DNA of 64,000 nt from contig SJOL01006406.1 in assembly GCA_004794785.1 (NCBI GenBank), forward strand, positions 401,308 to 465,307, read 5' to 3'. The notes beneath the pieces were generated by a model. That model had not been told where the DNA came from, searched no databases, and saw nothing but the letters and a program-made list of their open reading frames with translations. The position numbers and the translations under genes are program-made. Source of the stretch: Opisthorchis felineus (taxonomy: Eukaryota; Platyhelminthes; Trematoda; Opisthorchiida; Opisthorchiidae). Of the stretch, positions 34,851 through 47,259 are shown piece by piece (the stretch's first letter is position 1; each line of letters begins with the position of its first letter).

Positions 34851-37800
34851 CCCTCAACATTTTGGCTTCCGTGGCTATGTATATGAATTGTTCATAAACA
34901 GTGAAATACGAGTCAGATCATCAGTGTTCAGCTCTAGGATCGTGCTGCGGAGTCGTTGGAAACTCCATCGTGGGGAGTTGCGTGACACTAACCCCCCACC
35001 TCCACGAAGTTGAGCTGGAAACGCAATTCTTACGCTTTCTTCTCTGCCTGTGAAATATAACAATGTTTGGAGTGACAGATGGCATTAGCTAAATTCCCCC
35101 TACATTTTCGCACCAGTGAAAGCAACCAAACAATGTTTCCACCTATTTGCACCGAACATTAGGAGTACTTGGCGATAATGACCGCCTCGCTCGGAGTTCA
35201 CTTGCTGTGCATACATGTCTGAGCTTGCCAGTCATTCAAAATGTACACGGCAAACTCAGCATGAAATCGCCGCTTGATCTCCGTGATTGACGCGCACACA
35301 AACAGCATCATAGTCGAACCGAACTGCACTGATTAGACCAACATGCACCCAAAGCAAGAGCTTCAATGTATTCGAATAGTTACCCTGTTACCTGGATCGA
35401 AAATCAATACAAAAGTATGTTGTGTACCATTTTGACGCCATCTCCCGAGTGTGCCCGTAATTGACTTAACAAACACAAAAGATGAAATAGCCTCCAGCTG
35501 TTTGATTAGTGAGGGTTTACCAAATGCCAGATGCCTTCCGGTGGATTTCTATCAAACTTAAAGGGAATCCAGCTGAGTGGGAAGGAATTTCAGCGGCGTT
35601 TATAAGTAAATTGCAAAGCATTCACAGAGTAATATGGATGTGCACTGCAGTTCTGCCTAATTTTCCCTCTCATCCTTTTAGGCGTGGTTTGTGTGCTCCT
35701 ACTGAGGGTGTGGTCGCTTTCTGTCGATCTGTCCAATGCCAAAAGATAACACATGACACTCGTGACACCAGCAGTCCTTGCGTATCATCCTTCATGTAGA
35801 ACAATTCTATTATTTGGACATACATACTAGACCATTGGACCAGCGAATGCTGATAAATTCCCAGCTCTGTTTATCTATGAATCGATTCGGCGTCCCGATA
35901 AGTGCAAATCAGCAGGATGAAACGAAGAATGCGATGTATACATCACGCGGTGTTAATGGTCTCTGCGGAGAGATTTGTTTGCCCACAATAAGCACTTGAT
36001 TTTGAGGAAATGTTTCATGATTTACTTAGCCGTTTGGTCGTTTCCCCTCACACTATCCTTCCAGACAATTTTTTGTAGCGGGATTTTTGCTATGGTGAGC
36101 AATATGTCTTGGTGGCTTCGCCAAAACCGAAATGCTCTCGATTGTGCGTGTGATGAGCCACTTTATGCTCAGCCTGTAAGCAACAAGGTGAGTTGTTCGA
36201 GACAGAGTTTGAATGGAAGCTTTCAGTAGTTGGACGTGCAGTTCTGAAGTTCAGACGAACTGTAGCCCAGTAATGCAGACCGAAATTCCCTGACCCTGAA
36301 TCCTCAAATGTTTTAACAGGTGTACAAGTTCCTCGAGTTCTAAGGTTGACTGCGGCGAGTTCTGACCACGCAAAATTCGAAAATTTTATGCAGGATGACA
36401 CATTTGCATGCATATTTTGATACAGAATTTCAAATCTATTCAACTTAGTGCTACTATAGTTGGATTACTTTGAAGACACTCTGTAGTCATGGTTCACAGT
36501 AGTCAATACTAGACTGTTTCGAATAAATTTTGAAGAGTTACCGATTAATTTTGTAGGGCGACAATTGTAGTGCGAGGCGATGAATAGGATAAAATGCGAG
36601 GCACCCGGCGGTATAATATTTTTGTGTTATTCCCCCAGTGAGCCACTTACAAGGTTTTTCTTCAAACGTAAGTCCCAAAAATTGGCCCATATTACAATGA
36701 GTATAATAAAAATAGAATTAAGCAAGCTTGAACGTTTTCAGAGGACTGGTGCTTCTGAGTGCTGCTGTAGAGTAAAAAGCCTAGACGTTCCCGCCGCATC
36801 CTCGGGCTACCTGCGGCACAACATATACTAAGATAGTGGATACAACAAAATTACAGTTAAGCAATTCGAATTAGGCTGTAGTACTTGTTTTCATTTCAAC
36901 TTGACTTTACAAAACTGTGCTATTGTGTCCGCTGTTTGTGAGGTAAGATGGTACGATTGTTATCTGATTCCAAATAAGCTAAAATTTGATTAGGAAATTC
37001 AAGCGAAACGCAACAGAAATGCGGATTCACCGTGAACATTGGTTTGATGATCAACACACCAGTGTCTGGTCCCATACGATGGATAAATGACACTCAATGT
37101 TTTACATATTTAGAATAACAGACTGTGCACGGAGAACTGAGATTATCCTCAGATTATCTTCGTATCATAGACAAAAGTACGTTGGGTTTTAGTGCACGAT
37201 GAGAATTTTCAACAGGCATACCTTCCCTAATGTGTGGACGAGACTTCTGTTGATCATCAGATTAGAAGCGGAAGATGCATGAAATCCGTGGGCAAAGATG
37301 GTCGCATGTGAACAAGTTTCCTAGGCCCATTTCGCAGTCAAGGTCACAGATATGCTTGTTTTCGACGCACAGTGATGCCCCAGAAACTCATCCAACAGCT
37401 CATTGAGTAATGGCTCATAAAAACTTTGGTGTTTTAGATAAACCGCAGTTTATTCTATTGTGTGCACGAAAAACTACCGGTTTTAATGGCACCTTCAATA
37501 TACTAAAAAAATTGAAAATTCTTGGGTGATATTTCGAGAACGAGGGAGGTAACTGCAACAGATTTTTCCATATGGGTAGGTTTTCTTACAAGTGTTTTTA
37601 ACGGATTCACCAAAACGGCACACGTTCAGGACTGAGCGCGGTCGCGCAGCTGTCTAAACTTGGACATTTTGCCATTGTTTTGGCGTTGATTTGTCCAGGC
37701 AGCTGTGCGGCGTTGAGATACGTTTTGCACACTCATATACCTCTGAGAGCAAGTAGGACTTTAAGTCAAATTAACCCAACCTACAAACTCCCAGCTTATA

Positions 37801-40800
37801 GTAAAGGTGTATTCTACTCCAAAAAACTTTGTCGCATGAGATCTTTCGTCCCTATTCAGATGGATCAGCGAGTGCCACTACGATTAGTAAGCACAGGTTC
37901 TTTAAATAGGAACGAAAAGATTCGGGCTGTTGCAATTTTTGGGGTGGTACTATTGCTTTGCTTCAAAAAGCTCTAAATTTGATTATGCTTCAGATGAAGG
38001 AGCTGAACTGATCTGTCATGAAAGAATTTGAATTAAATTTCACAGGAAGTGAAGGTAGTCATTGCTGAATGATGCAAAAGCACCGCACTGTTGACAATTG
38101 TCGAGATTGAGCACTTCATTTGTTCCTAGGGCGATTCGCTTTTGCGAACCTCCGCTCAGTAGTTGAACACCATACCATCTGGCTGCGAGATGGTAACCAG
38201 CAGTGTGATTTAAAGGCACTTAGACAGGCACATGATTCATTTACAATGTCAAAATACACCAGCTACTTGTCAACACGGATGTTGCTTGTTTAGTTTATTT
38301 GGAGCCCATATGGTTCCTTGTTTAGGAATACAGAGAAACGAGAGTTGTGGACACGGCGGTTGAGTTTTGTGTTTGAGTTATTTACTCAGTAAATTGTTTA
38401 GATAAGCAGAAGCGTGTTCCTGAAAAAAAGAACTGCCAGCGATTGCAATTTTCTCTCAGAGTTTACCGTAGACTGAGCTGTAGGTAGTGTGTAAACCAAG
38501 TTTACCTACAGTTTTGCACGTCTTCAGTTTTTCTAGACTATTTCGGGATGGTCGAAACTCGTAAGGCTGAAAGTTTGCTAAATTTGGAGGTAAGAACGCT
38601 TTATCCCCTCTTAAGTTTGAAGAGAATTCTGAACTTATCTCTTCAAAATATTCCCATATTCAATAAAAACGACTTCCGTAAATCGATAAATGACCCGTAT
38701 TTCTTGTTCGGGTGATTTTATACGAAAGAATGGTCTTTTCTTGATTGTTATTTGTGAAGTACATAGGGAACGAGATTAAACGGGAAATAGTTCTGTTTAA
38801 TGTGATTGGCACCGTTATCAAAAACTCACTGCACATAGTTCAATGAGCCACCGATAACACGAAAAAAGCAATCACAAGTGGGAAGAGATAAGCGCTCACC
38901 TTAGTCTCACTTCAAGATTGATGGGTTAATACCGTGACTTGATGGGAGGCTGGCTTTAATATGACAAGAAAAATCGATAATTTTAGTGCAGTCGGCTGAC
39001 TAGTGCTTTTCATGCTTTTAGCCTCACTAAAGTGATCAAACTAGAAGATTATGAAAACTTACTTTCCTGCCTAAAATAAGTGGTTGACATTCACACATTT
39101 TTTGATGTCGTTCCTGGCCAGGTGTTATAGTAGTCTGGATTATGGCAGACTAAACATGATCAAATAGTCCAAGGAAAATCGTTATTTTTATTCCAGAACC
39201 TCCAGGTTAATAATCTGTAACAAAGATGATGGCACGTTTTTTGGCGTGATAAAGGCTGTGTGCGGAATCATCATACCAGCTAGAGTTTTTAAGAAGTTGT
39301 GGAACGGTAGGCTTTTCTGTATTCCCGTAAAAGACAAAACACAGTTTAATTCTATGCCTGCGCCGGTAAAATCACGGTTGGGATAGCAATAAAAAAGGTT
39401 CTCTGTCTATTATAAATATTGATAGTCAAGTTCAACCTTTATCTTCATCCTCTGAAATAGGACTGAGGTTCCTCGTTCACAAGAAGCAGTTAATCCACCG
39501 TTCTCAATGCGTGATGGGCTCAGCTGCTCGGCCTCCTGTCGACAATGTATAAATCCCACTATGGAGTATGGATTTAGTCCAGTAACCTGGACTACAAACG
39601 TGGGCTTCAATACGGAGATAAAACTATAAAGCTCCGGTTGTGGACAAGATATGAATGCTGCATTTCAGGACTTTTCATTGCAGACAAGTAAATTGCTGAC
39701 CAGTATCGAATTCAAAATCCAGCTTTCTTACTGCAGTATTTTCCTAATTTGATAACCAGGAGTGAGATGTGGGAAATCACGCCTTGATCAAAGCACCATA
39801 CAAAGCCCGATGTAGACAATTTTCTAAAGTTCCGAATAGAATTAATGTGCTGAAGACATGCTCGTTGGACTGAAATTTACTCCACTGGTAAACCATGATG
39901 ATTTGTCTCCAAGTTGATGATGTGCGGGTCTCCTAAGACGACTTCATTTTCGACATAAAATCTGTTAATTCAGCGTCAATTCAGACCCTAATCATTTATT
40001 GAGCATAATTGTCACATCATGCACTAACAGACAACAAAAGCACTCGTGTCATTTGAAGATACAGTGTGTGTATCTTTAAATTTCCGAAATTAGATGTCCA
40101 GACACAGCTGAATGGCATGTATAACTGCCACAGAGGGTACGGAAGCTGCTAACGGCAAAACATTCAAAACGAATCAACCTTACTTCTCAAAAAGATTTTT
40201 TGTAAGTAAAGATAATCTATGCTGAGAGACCGAAGAGCATTGTACAGCTATTTCGTTCTTTTTGGGACTCATCAGAAGTGCGCATTTCACGAAACGCTCG
40301 GTATATTCGAACCTTTGATTTTTCGGCTAGCATTTTGAACACTTGACCGTTCGTCCAAGAACGCCTGGTCAGCAGTGTGATTGACTCGCACTAGGAAATG
40401 GTGTATCGCCACTAATCGTTCAACCACGAATTCCATATCATGTGGTCAATTGTTGACTGGCTACTAGAGTGACGATTTCTCAGCTTGAAGTGTTACACAT
40501 CATGCAACTTATTCATCTGCTGAGTTATTTGTCGGCTGTTGGTAATGTAAGGAGATCTTTTAGCACAGGAATATAAAACTACCGTGATTCCATTTTCTTC
40601 TCTTCTGGCCTCATTGCTCAGATCACTTGATAAAAACACTTGTGATTTTCAAATCAATTGTAGGTTAAGCTGAAATAAAACTGAATTACTGGGAAATTAT
40701 GCAAAGAAAAATTTGACAGAAACACTCACATAACTGTTCCCGATGGAGTGAACGTCGAGATTAACCACTTTAAAAGCAAGATCAAAATAGATGCCTCACG

Positions 40801-43800
40801 TAGAACTCCTCAACCTTCTGCTGTTTATTGTTCTCTTTTTGAATAGGGTCATACATTTGGAACTTGTGATGTTACACCGAGAAATAACGGTATCACGTAA
40901 AGTCCGTATTCAAACAGTCTTGCGTAAACAACGTATAAGAACTGGTACCAAAGATTATTATCTCTTACCTGTTCATTAAATATTTTAATCTGAAAAAAGA
41001 AGTCAGCTGCATTCTCATTCATTTAGGGAACCCATTTTTGGGGCAACATATGGATATGAATTTGAGCGAGTTCTGCAAAATACATAGGTGGTGTCCCAGG
41101 TCATCTATGAAAAAGCAATGTTGGAAACGTCAGATTTGGTTGACTCTGGGAGATTTCAGTCTCTCGGGATGTTTTTGGTTTATTCAGACTCCCAAATGGG
41201 CCTTAAGGAGAAGAAACGTGGTCAATTGTTTAATTTTCTAATACCATACCGCGTGTCAGCCAATGGCTTCGGAAATGGAGTTTTGTATGAAGTCATATCT
41301 TCACCATACTCTTAGCGCGAATATGATGATTATTCGTTATTCCTTAAGAACTGACGACCATTCATCTTAAATTGGTTTCGCTATCCAACAATGGTCGCAT
41401 TTTCTGAGAAATTATGCAGCAAACTGAAGTCAACTTATGGAAATGCTAGACATTCCAGTTGATTATCAGAGGAGTTATATTAATCAAGTATGCAACAGAC
41501 ACATGCTGACAAGCAAAACATAATATTCCTGTTGAATAACTCACTCCATCGTTCGGGCCCTACATCCACATCTGATGGTTATGTCAATTAGCCTTTGATT
41601 CACCATTGGTGTATTATGGTATGCAGCCAAGGGCAACAACCTTACAAGTAGTGTAACACGTCTAGATAACTAACCTAGTTTTGGAAGGTAGAAGTATCTG
41701 ATGAGCCCCGATCCTTGCAGACCAACTGCATTCAACCTTCCTTACACAGCAACACCCCGATATATCGAATACCCAAATGAACCAAGAGCACTTTCGGTAA
41801 GCATTTGGTTGAGGAACATCAGAAATAGGAGACAACTGTATTCAAGGCTTATTCGGACCTTGGGTTAACACAAGTTTAATGTACAAATCTGTCATTTGTT
41901 GTCGTCCACTGTTCCGAGCTAATTCAGAAGTGTTGCACTTTTTCTCAGACAGGCGCTTCATTGGGACGTAAATTATTCAGTGACTCCTGCCCACAATGCC
42001 GTTTGAACTAGGCGGAATAGATATATATTGTGGACTTTTCTATGTTATTCGCAATCACAGCAGTCACAACCGGCAGCAGTGAAACGAAACAGAGCAGAAA
42101 ATCGTTCACCCATCGACTACTACGTTGGTGCATGTATGTTGTTTTCCATTGCGCAGCAACACCGCCAAAGCGTCTGTCACGCACCGGAAGTTGTGACCGA
42201 CTGGAACAAGGTGAGCGTGGAAGTCGCGCTGCTGATACTGAAATGCCGTGATGCGTGACATCAGAAGTGGAGGATTGTATGCCACGTTAAACTAGACAAG
42301 GTTTGAATATGCTGGGTGAACTTTTCGTGATTAGTGGTAAGGTTTTTTGACACTAAATATTTTAAAGCTGTTTAAACGATTTTACACCCTTCCATAAGTT
42401 CGTCCTCAATGGGCGGAATGTGGTGGAAATTGCAAAAGAAACTCATAGAACACAGACATCAATGAAATTTGAGTCATATTGTAGGGAAAAGTATGTATTA
42501 TATGGAATCCAGACTCTTCAGATGAACGAACTGGGGGATGTGTGAAACTTCTTCGGATCGGCAAGAAATGTAGAAAACTACCAGTAAAACTGAAAGGTCT
42601 TCAGTGGTGATCTAGAATGCCTAAAAGTGACTAAATATACAGAACTTGTGGCTAAAGAAAAAGGATAAGCTGTGCTTATTGCACTGTCCTGCAGCTCAGT
42701 GGAGTTTGTGGCTAAGTTTTACCCTCTAGAATGGGTGCAATAGGGATGTGTTCAGCATAGGCAAACTTAGGTGAAAACCCCATCACTATGCTATCCTATA
42801 AGATCTGCTCAGTTCACTTTTGATTCTTCGTGACATAGTGACCCTATTCTCAGCTTCTCGTGCTTTCTATCCGAATTTTGGCCTTGTGGGTGAATATCAT
42901 TTTCGCTGTTCCTACTTTCGTCCGAAAATTTTGGATATGCCGTAATTCCCAAAAAACTGGTTTGTTATGATACTCTGAGAGATTACACATTCACGAGGTC
43001 GTCTCTGAGAATCGGAAAATTTAGCACCTGTTTTCAGGCAAAAAATTTACGTAAACATGTATTTATCCCATTTGCTCATGCATGTCGTTTGGTCCTGCAG
43101 TCTTACATTGGAATCCATTTCGCTTTTGACAGGCGAACGTCAAATATTGAGTATGTGCCTGTTTCCTGTGAACTTACAATTGCTTTTGGCCCTACTTGGG
43201 AAACGCAGCATGCACAGATTTAATTTCAGGTTACCATGTTTATTCTCATCAAACTGGTTTCTCGCCAAAAAATATAATGACCATCTACAACTTGGAATTT
43301 GCCGTCATTTATGCTCCAATAAGTATGTAAACTGAAATATACCCTGTACATGGTAAAATGCCCAAGCATTTTCTAACACGTTTTGATGGAATTTTAGTGG
43401 TGCATCTGTGGGAAGTTGGGTGGATATCTAAGGATGGTTTGATACCTTGTTTAGGTTTCCTAAGAGAACACCATTCGGCACAAAACTTGAAGCACTACAC
43501 ACCTTTCAAAACATTACAATTTAGTGTCCAGGCCTCTTAGAGTTTTGACAGACAAGTTGCATTCATACCGCTCCATTCCAGAATTTTTTTAAAACTTCGA
43601 AGGCCTTAAGTATTTTGAAATGAGTATGGTCAAATTTTGAACTCTATTAGTAAGCTGCGCGTAATCTGTAGGATATAATATGTCATCTTTAAATTTTGCC
43701 TCATTCTGATCGTCAGCCCTTCCGTCTTCTTTTTTTGCTCACCGGTTTACCAAAACTTTCTTCATTTTTCTTCATTTTTGAAGGTACTTCGCCTTACTAT

Positions 43801-44999
43801 ATGACTCTGTTGCCAAACAAAGTAATCTCCTCTAAAACTTCTTGAAAGCTGAGAGATTTATAATCGGTAAAATAGGCTTAGAAGAGGAAACCAAGGGTGT
43901 TCACTTCTGACAGACAGCTTGGCATCTCTAACAGGGGACAAATGTGCATATAACATTCGTATACCGCTATCGATTCCCCCCGCATAACACAGATCATTGG
44001 TATTTTGTTTGTTGTTGTTGGCAGATCGGTTGGTACCATAACTAGCCTCCAGGTTGACAGAATAAATTCTCTGCAAGTTTTATGTCCAGCTAGCTACACG
44101 GCACGATGAAACGGACTGGCCAAATATGGCAGCATACACCAAATGCATGTCACTGTCAGCTTGTACCATTTTTGGATGGAACGGTACTTCTTTGCAACCT
44201 TCACTAGTCCAACATTTCCGATGAACCATTCACTTACTACTCCGGCAAGTACTTCTAGTCCGGCTTTTGAGAGTACGCGGAAGAAGCAGTTTGCACGTGA
44301 AATTTTCAGCCGAATTGTACTCTACAACGTGAACTGTTCCACTCCGGAGTTTGTTACCAATCCACAGAAGGACACTGTTTTAAATCTGTCCCAGATCGGA
44401 CTCAATCTCGGTGCAGCAATGGGCGTTGTCCAAGTTATCGGGTTGCATGAATTCTCATTCAAACCTAGAGGAAGCATATCGCATGCGTAGGCACATCAGT
44501 CGATCCTTTTACTAAAGGCTATTTCAATGACTCTACCGACAACCGTGGACAATGATCCCTCCTGACAAATGGCCAAATCGAAGGTAGTGGAATGCCAGTT
44601 TGCAATCAGCAATAGTATGTTCTAATTTGGTGACATACACAGATAATTCCAGCAGGTGATATGTATGACATATTATTGACAGGAGTTATGTCTAAGTGAA
44701 CAAGCATGCATGATACTTCTATAAATCTCCTAGAAAAAGTCTTGTAAAACTATACTACTGCACCAAGAGGGATTAATTCAAAATGCAGCTGTTCAGAGTG
44801 GATCTCCCCTTTCAAGTAAAGCACCTATGGTTCACCGAAAAGGAGTATAACTTTTATAATGAATGCCCGGAGAGACTGACAATTTGTGGATAGACGTTCT
44901 TTCAAAGTGCTCCACAAGTAGCCTGCCTTTAGTCTTTTTCGTCTGCAACGGGAAGGATGCACCACGAAGTCCACTGGCCTGCCAAGCAATCTAGTAGTA
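34851..44999. other. Intronic non-coding stretch
   Basis: Apart from the hammerhead fragment at 41634-41712, nothing firm. A perfect 8-bp-stem hairpin (TAGTCCAG-TAAC-CTGGACTA) is at 39575-39594. A 115-codon plus frame at 44143-44490 shows no known domain. Confidence 0.55.
41634..41712 (+). repeat. Hammerhead-repeat fragment
   Basis: CAACAACCTTACAAGTAGTG and ACACGTCTAGATAA match the segment downstream of the ribozyme. CTGATGAGCCCC at 41698-41709 matches the core strand of the family, but it lies on the wrong side of that segment and lacks GAAA. It could be a scrambled or tandem remnant. Confidence 0.5.
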
Positions 45000-45270
45000 A
45001 AGGAAGACTCAAGTGAATCCCATCTGAGTCTCCTGTTTGAGATATTCTTTTGGCTGAATGTGCTACAGTTGTACGGCATTCGAGATATCGCAGTACCTCC
45101 TCTAGACAGACTACACATCTTACAGGCTTTCTGAAAACACCTCGACAGCCCACTACAGTTTTCATCCTTCTTGAGGCTTATTAAGTAGACGTGGTCTTCG
45201 AGTTTCCATCAACTTTATGTTCCACTTCGACGCCAAATTTTACACAACTGGCAAAGTACATTCACTTGTG
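45000..45270 (-). repeat. Hammerhead-repeat unit, left arm of a foldback
   Basis: The plus strand reads GACTCAAGTGAATCCCATCT, GGCTGAATGTGCTACAG, ATTCGAGATATCGC, CTCTAGACAG, GGCTTTCTGAAAACACCTCG, CAGCCCACTAC, CATCCTTCTTGAGG, TCCATCAACTTTATGTTCCA and CAAATTTTACACAACTGGCA, giving almost the whole unit in reverse. The core (TTAATAA on the minus strand) is decayed. The last segment shows how the unit's two ends join in circular order. Confidence 0.82.
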
Positions 45271-45378
45271 GCCTTTGTGCATCACACTCATTTGGAAAGT
45301 ATCATAAATGATATATTCAGGAAAGAGCTCGTTAAGTCTTTCGTTAAAATAAGCTTGCTTGCGGATGATTTATAAAAC
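45271..45378 (+). repeat. Hammerhead-repeat 3' half, right arm of a foldback
   Basis: GTGGCCTTTGTGCATCACAC, CATCATAAATGATATATTCA-like sequence, and GAGCTCGTTAAGTCTTTCGT match the downstream half of the unit on the plus strand. It directly follows the minus-oriented unit, so the locus is head-to-head with a truncated right arm lacking the ribozyme. Confidence 0.72.
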
Positions 45379-45584
45379 TCGCTGGCTGTCACAACAGCAT
45401 AAGTACTATTTTAGAAAGAACTCCACTAAGGTTGGAGAGAAGACTTTTCCCTTGTAGGGAAAACGTAAACCCTGAGGATGATGGGAAACGGCGGATGACT
45501 CCGGAGACTTAAGACCTTAAGACTTAAGGCTTCCCATCACTATGGGCAAAATCGCTTTGGAAAAGTATAGCTTAGAGGCCATTA

Positions 45585-45690
45585 GTTTGTTCGCTGAGCT
45601 GAGTAATTTGCTTTCAAGCGTTTCACCATCAATCGAGGTGACATCCTCCGTGCCTAGTAGGGCGTAGTGATGGGCTACCTCTAAGATGGT
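45585..45690 (+). repeat. Solitary PLE pseudo-LTR fragment
   Basis: The segment GTTCGCTGAGCTGAGTAATT, followed by GTTTCACCATCAATCGAGGT, matches the pseudo-LTR copies at 27933 and 30621. No RT or endonuclease coding is seen next to it, so it is a solo relic about 15 kb from the PLE, in the same intron. Confidence 0.7.
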
Positions 45691-47259
45691 TCTACGAAAT
45701 CGAGTTCTTCCAAATGCATGAGCTCAAGAGTTGGGATAATGTTTGAATGATTTCAAGTTTCCTCGAGCAAAGAAAACCGTGCTACAGCAGCTCACTTCAA
45801 ATTCCCTTCCTTTAAGAAAATAATCCCAGTGATAACAACATACTCTGGGGCTTAGTTGTTTTTACTGGTTTGAAACCAGGACAACTTAACCGGACATCTG
45901 CCCTCTTTCACTAGTACAAGGAAAAAAATTATTGAAGTGCAGCCTGTTCTTTCACCAATGTGACTAGATTTTAAAAATGTCAAAACGTTATCCTGCTCGA
46001 ATTTCTTGGTTGTCTTATCTTGCGTTGATCTAGCGCATTTGGCCCCATTCTGATCGCGAGTGATCAATCAATCAAATTACGAGCAGGCAGACTTCAGTAG
46101 GGGACGGATTTCTACTACGTGGGGCGCTTCATTCATTCAGTCATTTGGCTATTCATCCACACACCGTGTACTGAAGTACAGTAGTTCCATCGGTTAAAGA
46201 TTAATCCAGCAAGAATAAGCAGAATAAGGGGATCAGAAGCACGCGTTCATGGTGATGGTACAGCAAGTTTCTTGACGTTGAATACCTCAATTTCAGGCGA
46301 GAAAACAAAGCCGAGATCTAACTCGAGCAAACAAGGCGCCGGAGGTGAGATGTTAGTATATACTATTTGTGACTTTTGGGCACTGCTCTCTTGTCCCATT
46401 TTGTCAAAATATACTCAAAACAAACAGGACGGGTAGATACTAATGGCGACAGTTGAATAACAGCGAGCAGTCAACCTGTGCGCTCGGGTTCTAATGAAGA
46501 GGGGAACTAATCCATGTTTAACACATTCTGCACATGGCCTCGGGTATATAAGCTATGTCCACATGTGGCCTAGCCGATCAGACAGAAGCGGAATATGCAG
46601 ACGTTTGACTTGAATCTCTAGACAGACCAGATGACAGGGCTATATGTCCTGTCTAAAATGACAATATATTTGTCTACCTGCACATATGTGTTTCTTACCT
46701 CCTTCCGGCAGATATCCAGTTTTCCACAAAATTGTGGGAATTATGCCAACTGATCTTGAATTTCGATCGATTCGCACTGTCCCAGATTTAAACAGTTCCG
46801 TTCTATAAACTAAACCAGTGTGGCACGAACGACACTTCTGTTAGGCAGACAGTCATAGAAATATATTGCGTTTGTGCTTGCGTTATGCCTTAAGCTAGAA
46901 ACCAACCGACAAATGTTGACATTTGACATAAATATCGTAAAAAGCGCCCACAAAAACTTTTCAGAATGTAGTATAAGGGGACAGCAGATCAGTTTAGACA
47001 ACGTATAAAATGAAATCCTAAGTGGTGTTTGTTTTGTGTACGCCGAACCATTCGATGTCTGAATCATCGTTGTTTTTTAGAGAGAAGTACGCCCTCAGTT
47101 AGCTTGTGAAAATCCTGCATTGTTACAGAACTGCGCCTATTTAAAAACATTTCGTGAGACGCTTAACCGTGCAACATAGTTTTCTATAATTAGAACGTGG
47201 AGCAAAAATCAATTATCGGTGCACGTTACCGAGTACTGGAAAGAAAACCGGAGACTTAC

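Larger units (their letters stand above)
19083..47259 (-). other. Giant phase-0 intron of the protocadherin gene (about 28.2 kb)
   Basis: The intron runs from GTAAGT (47259-47254 on the minus strand) to a pyrimidine-containing tract ending CTCCAG (19083-19084). Its identity rests on the perfect frame and fold continuity of EC6 across the join. It hosts the PLE copy, three hammerhead-repeat loci plus one fragment, a solitary pseudo-LTR fragment and a tRNA-like sequence. No other exon of this gene was recognised in it, but a small internal exon cannot be excluded without transcript data. Confidence 0.85.

Noticed and set aside
38477..38512. CTGTAGGTA/TACCTACAG inverted repeat as a regulatory hairpin
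   Set aside because: Nine-base arms with a long spacer are expected by chance in 64 kb and there is no functional context.
42028..42258. Two overlapping plus frames ending near AACAAGGTGAGC as an exon with a donor
   Set aside because: A donor-like hexamer alone is weak; both frames lack domains and no partner exon was found.
47209..47259. Continuation of the cadherin open frame past 47260 as coding
   Set aside because: It follows a consensus donor, and the downstream residues break the EC6 pattern that the exon at 19082 completes.
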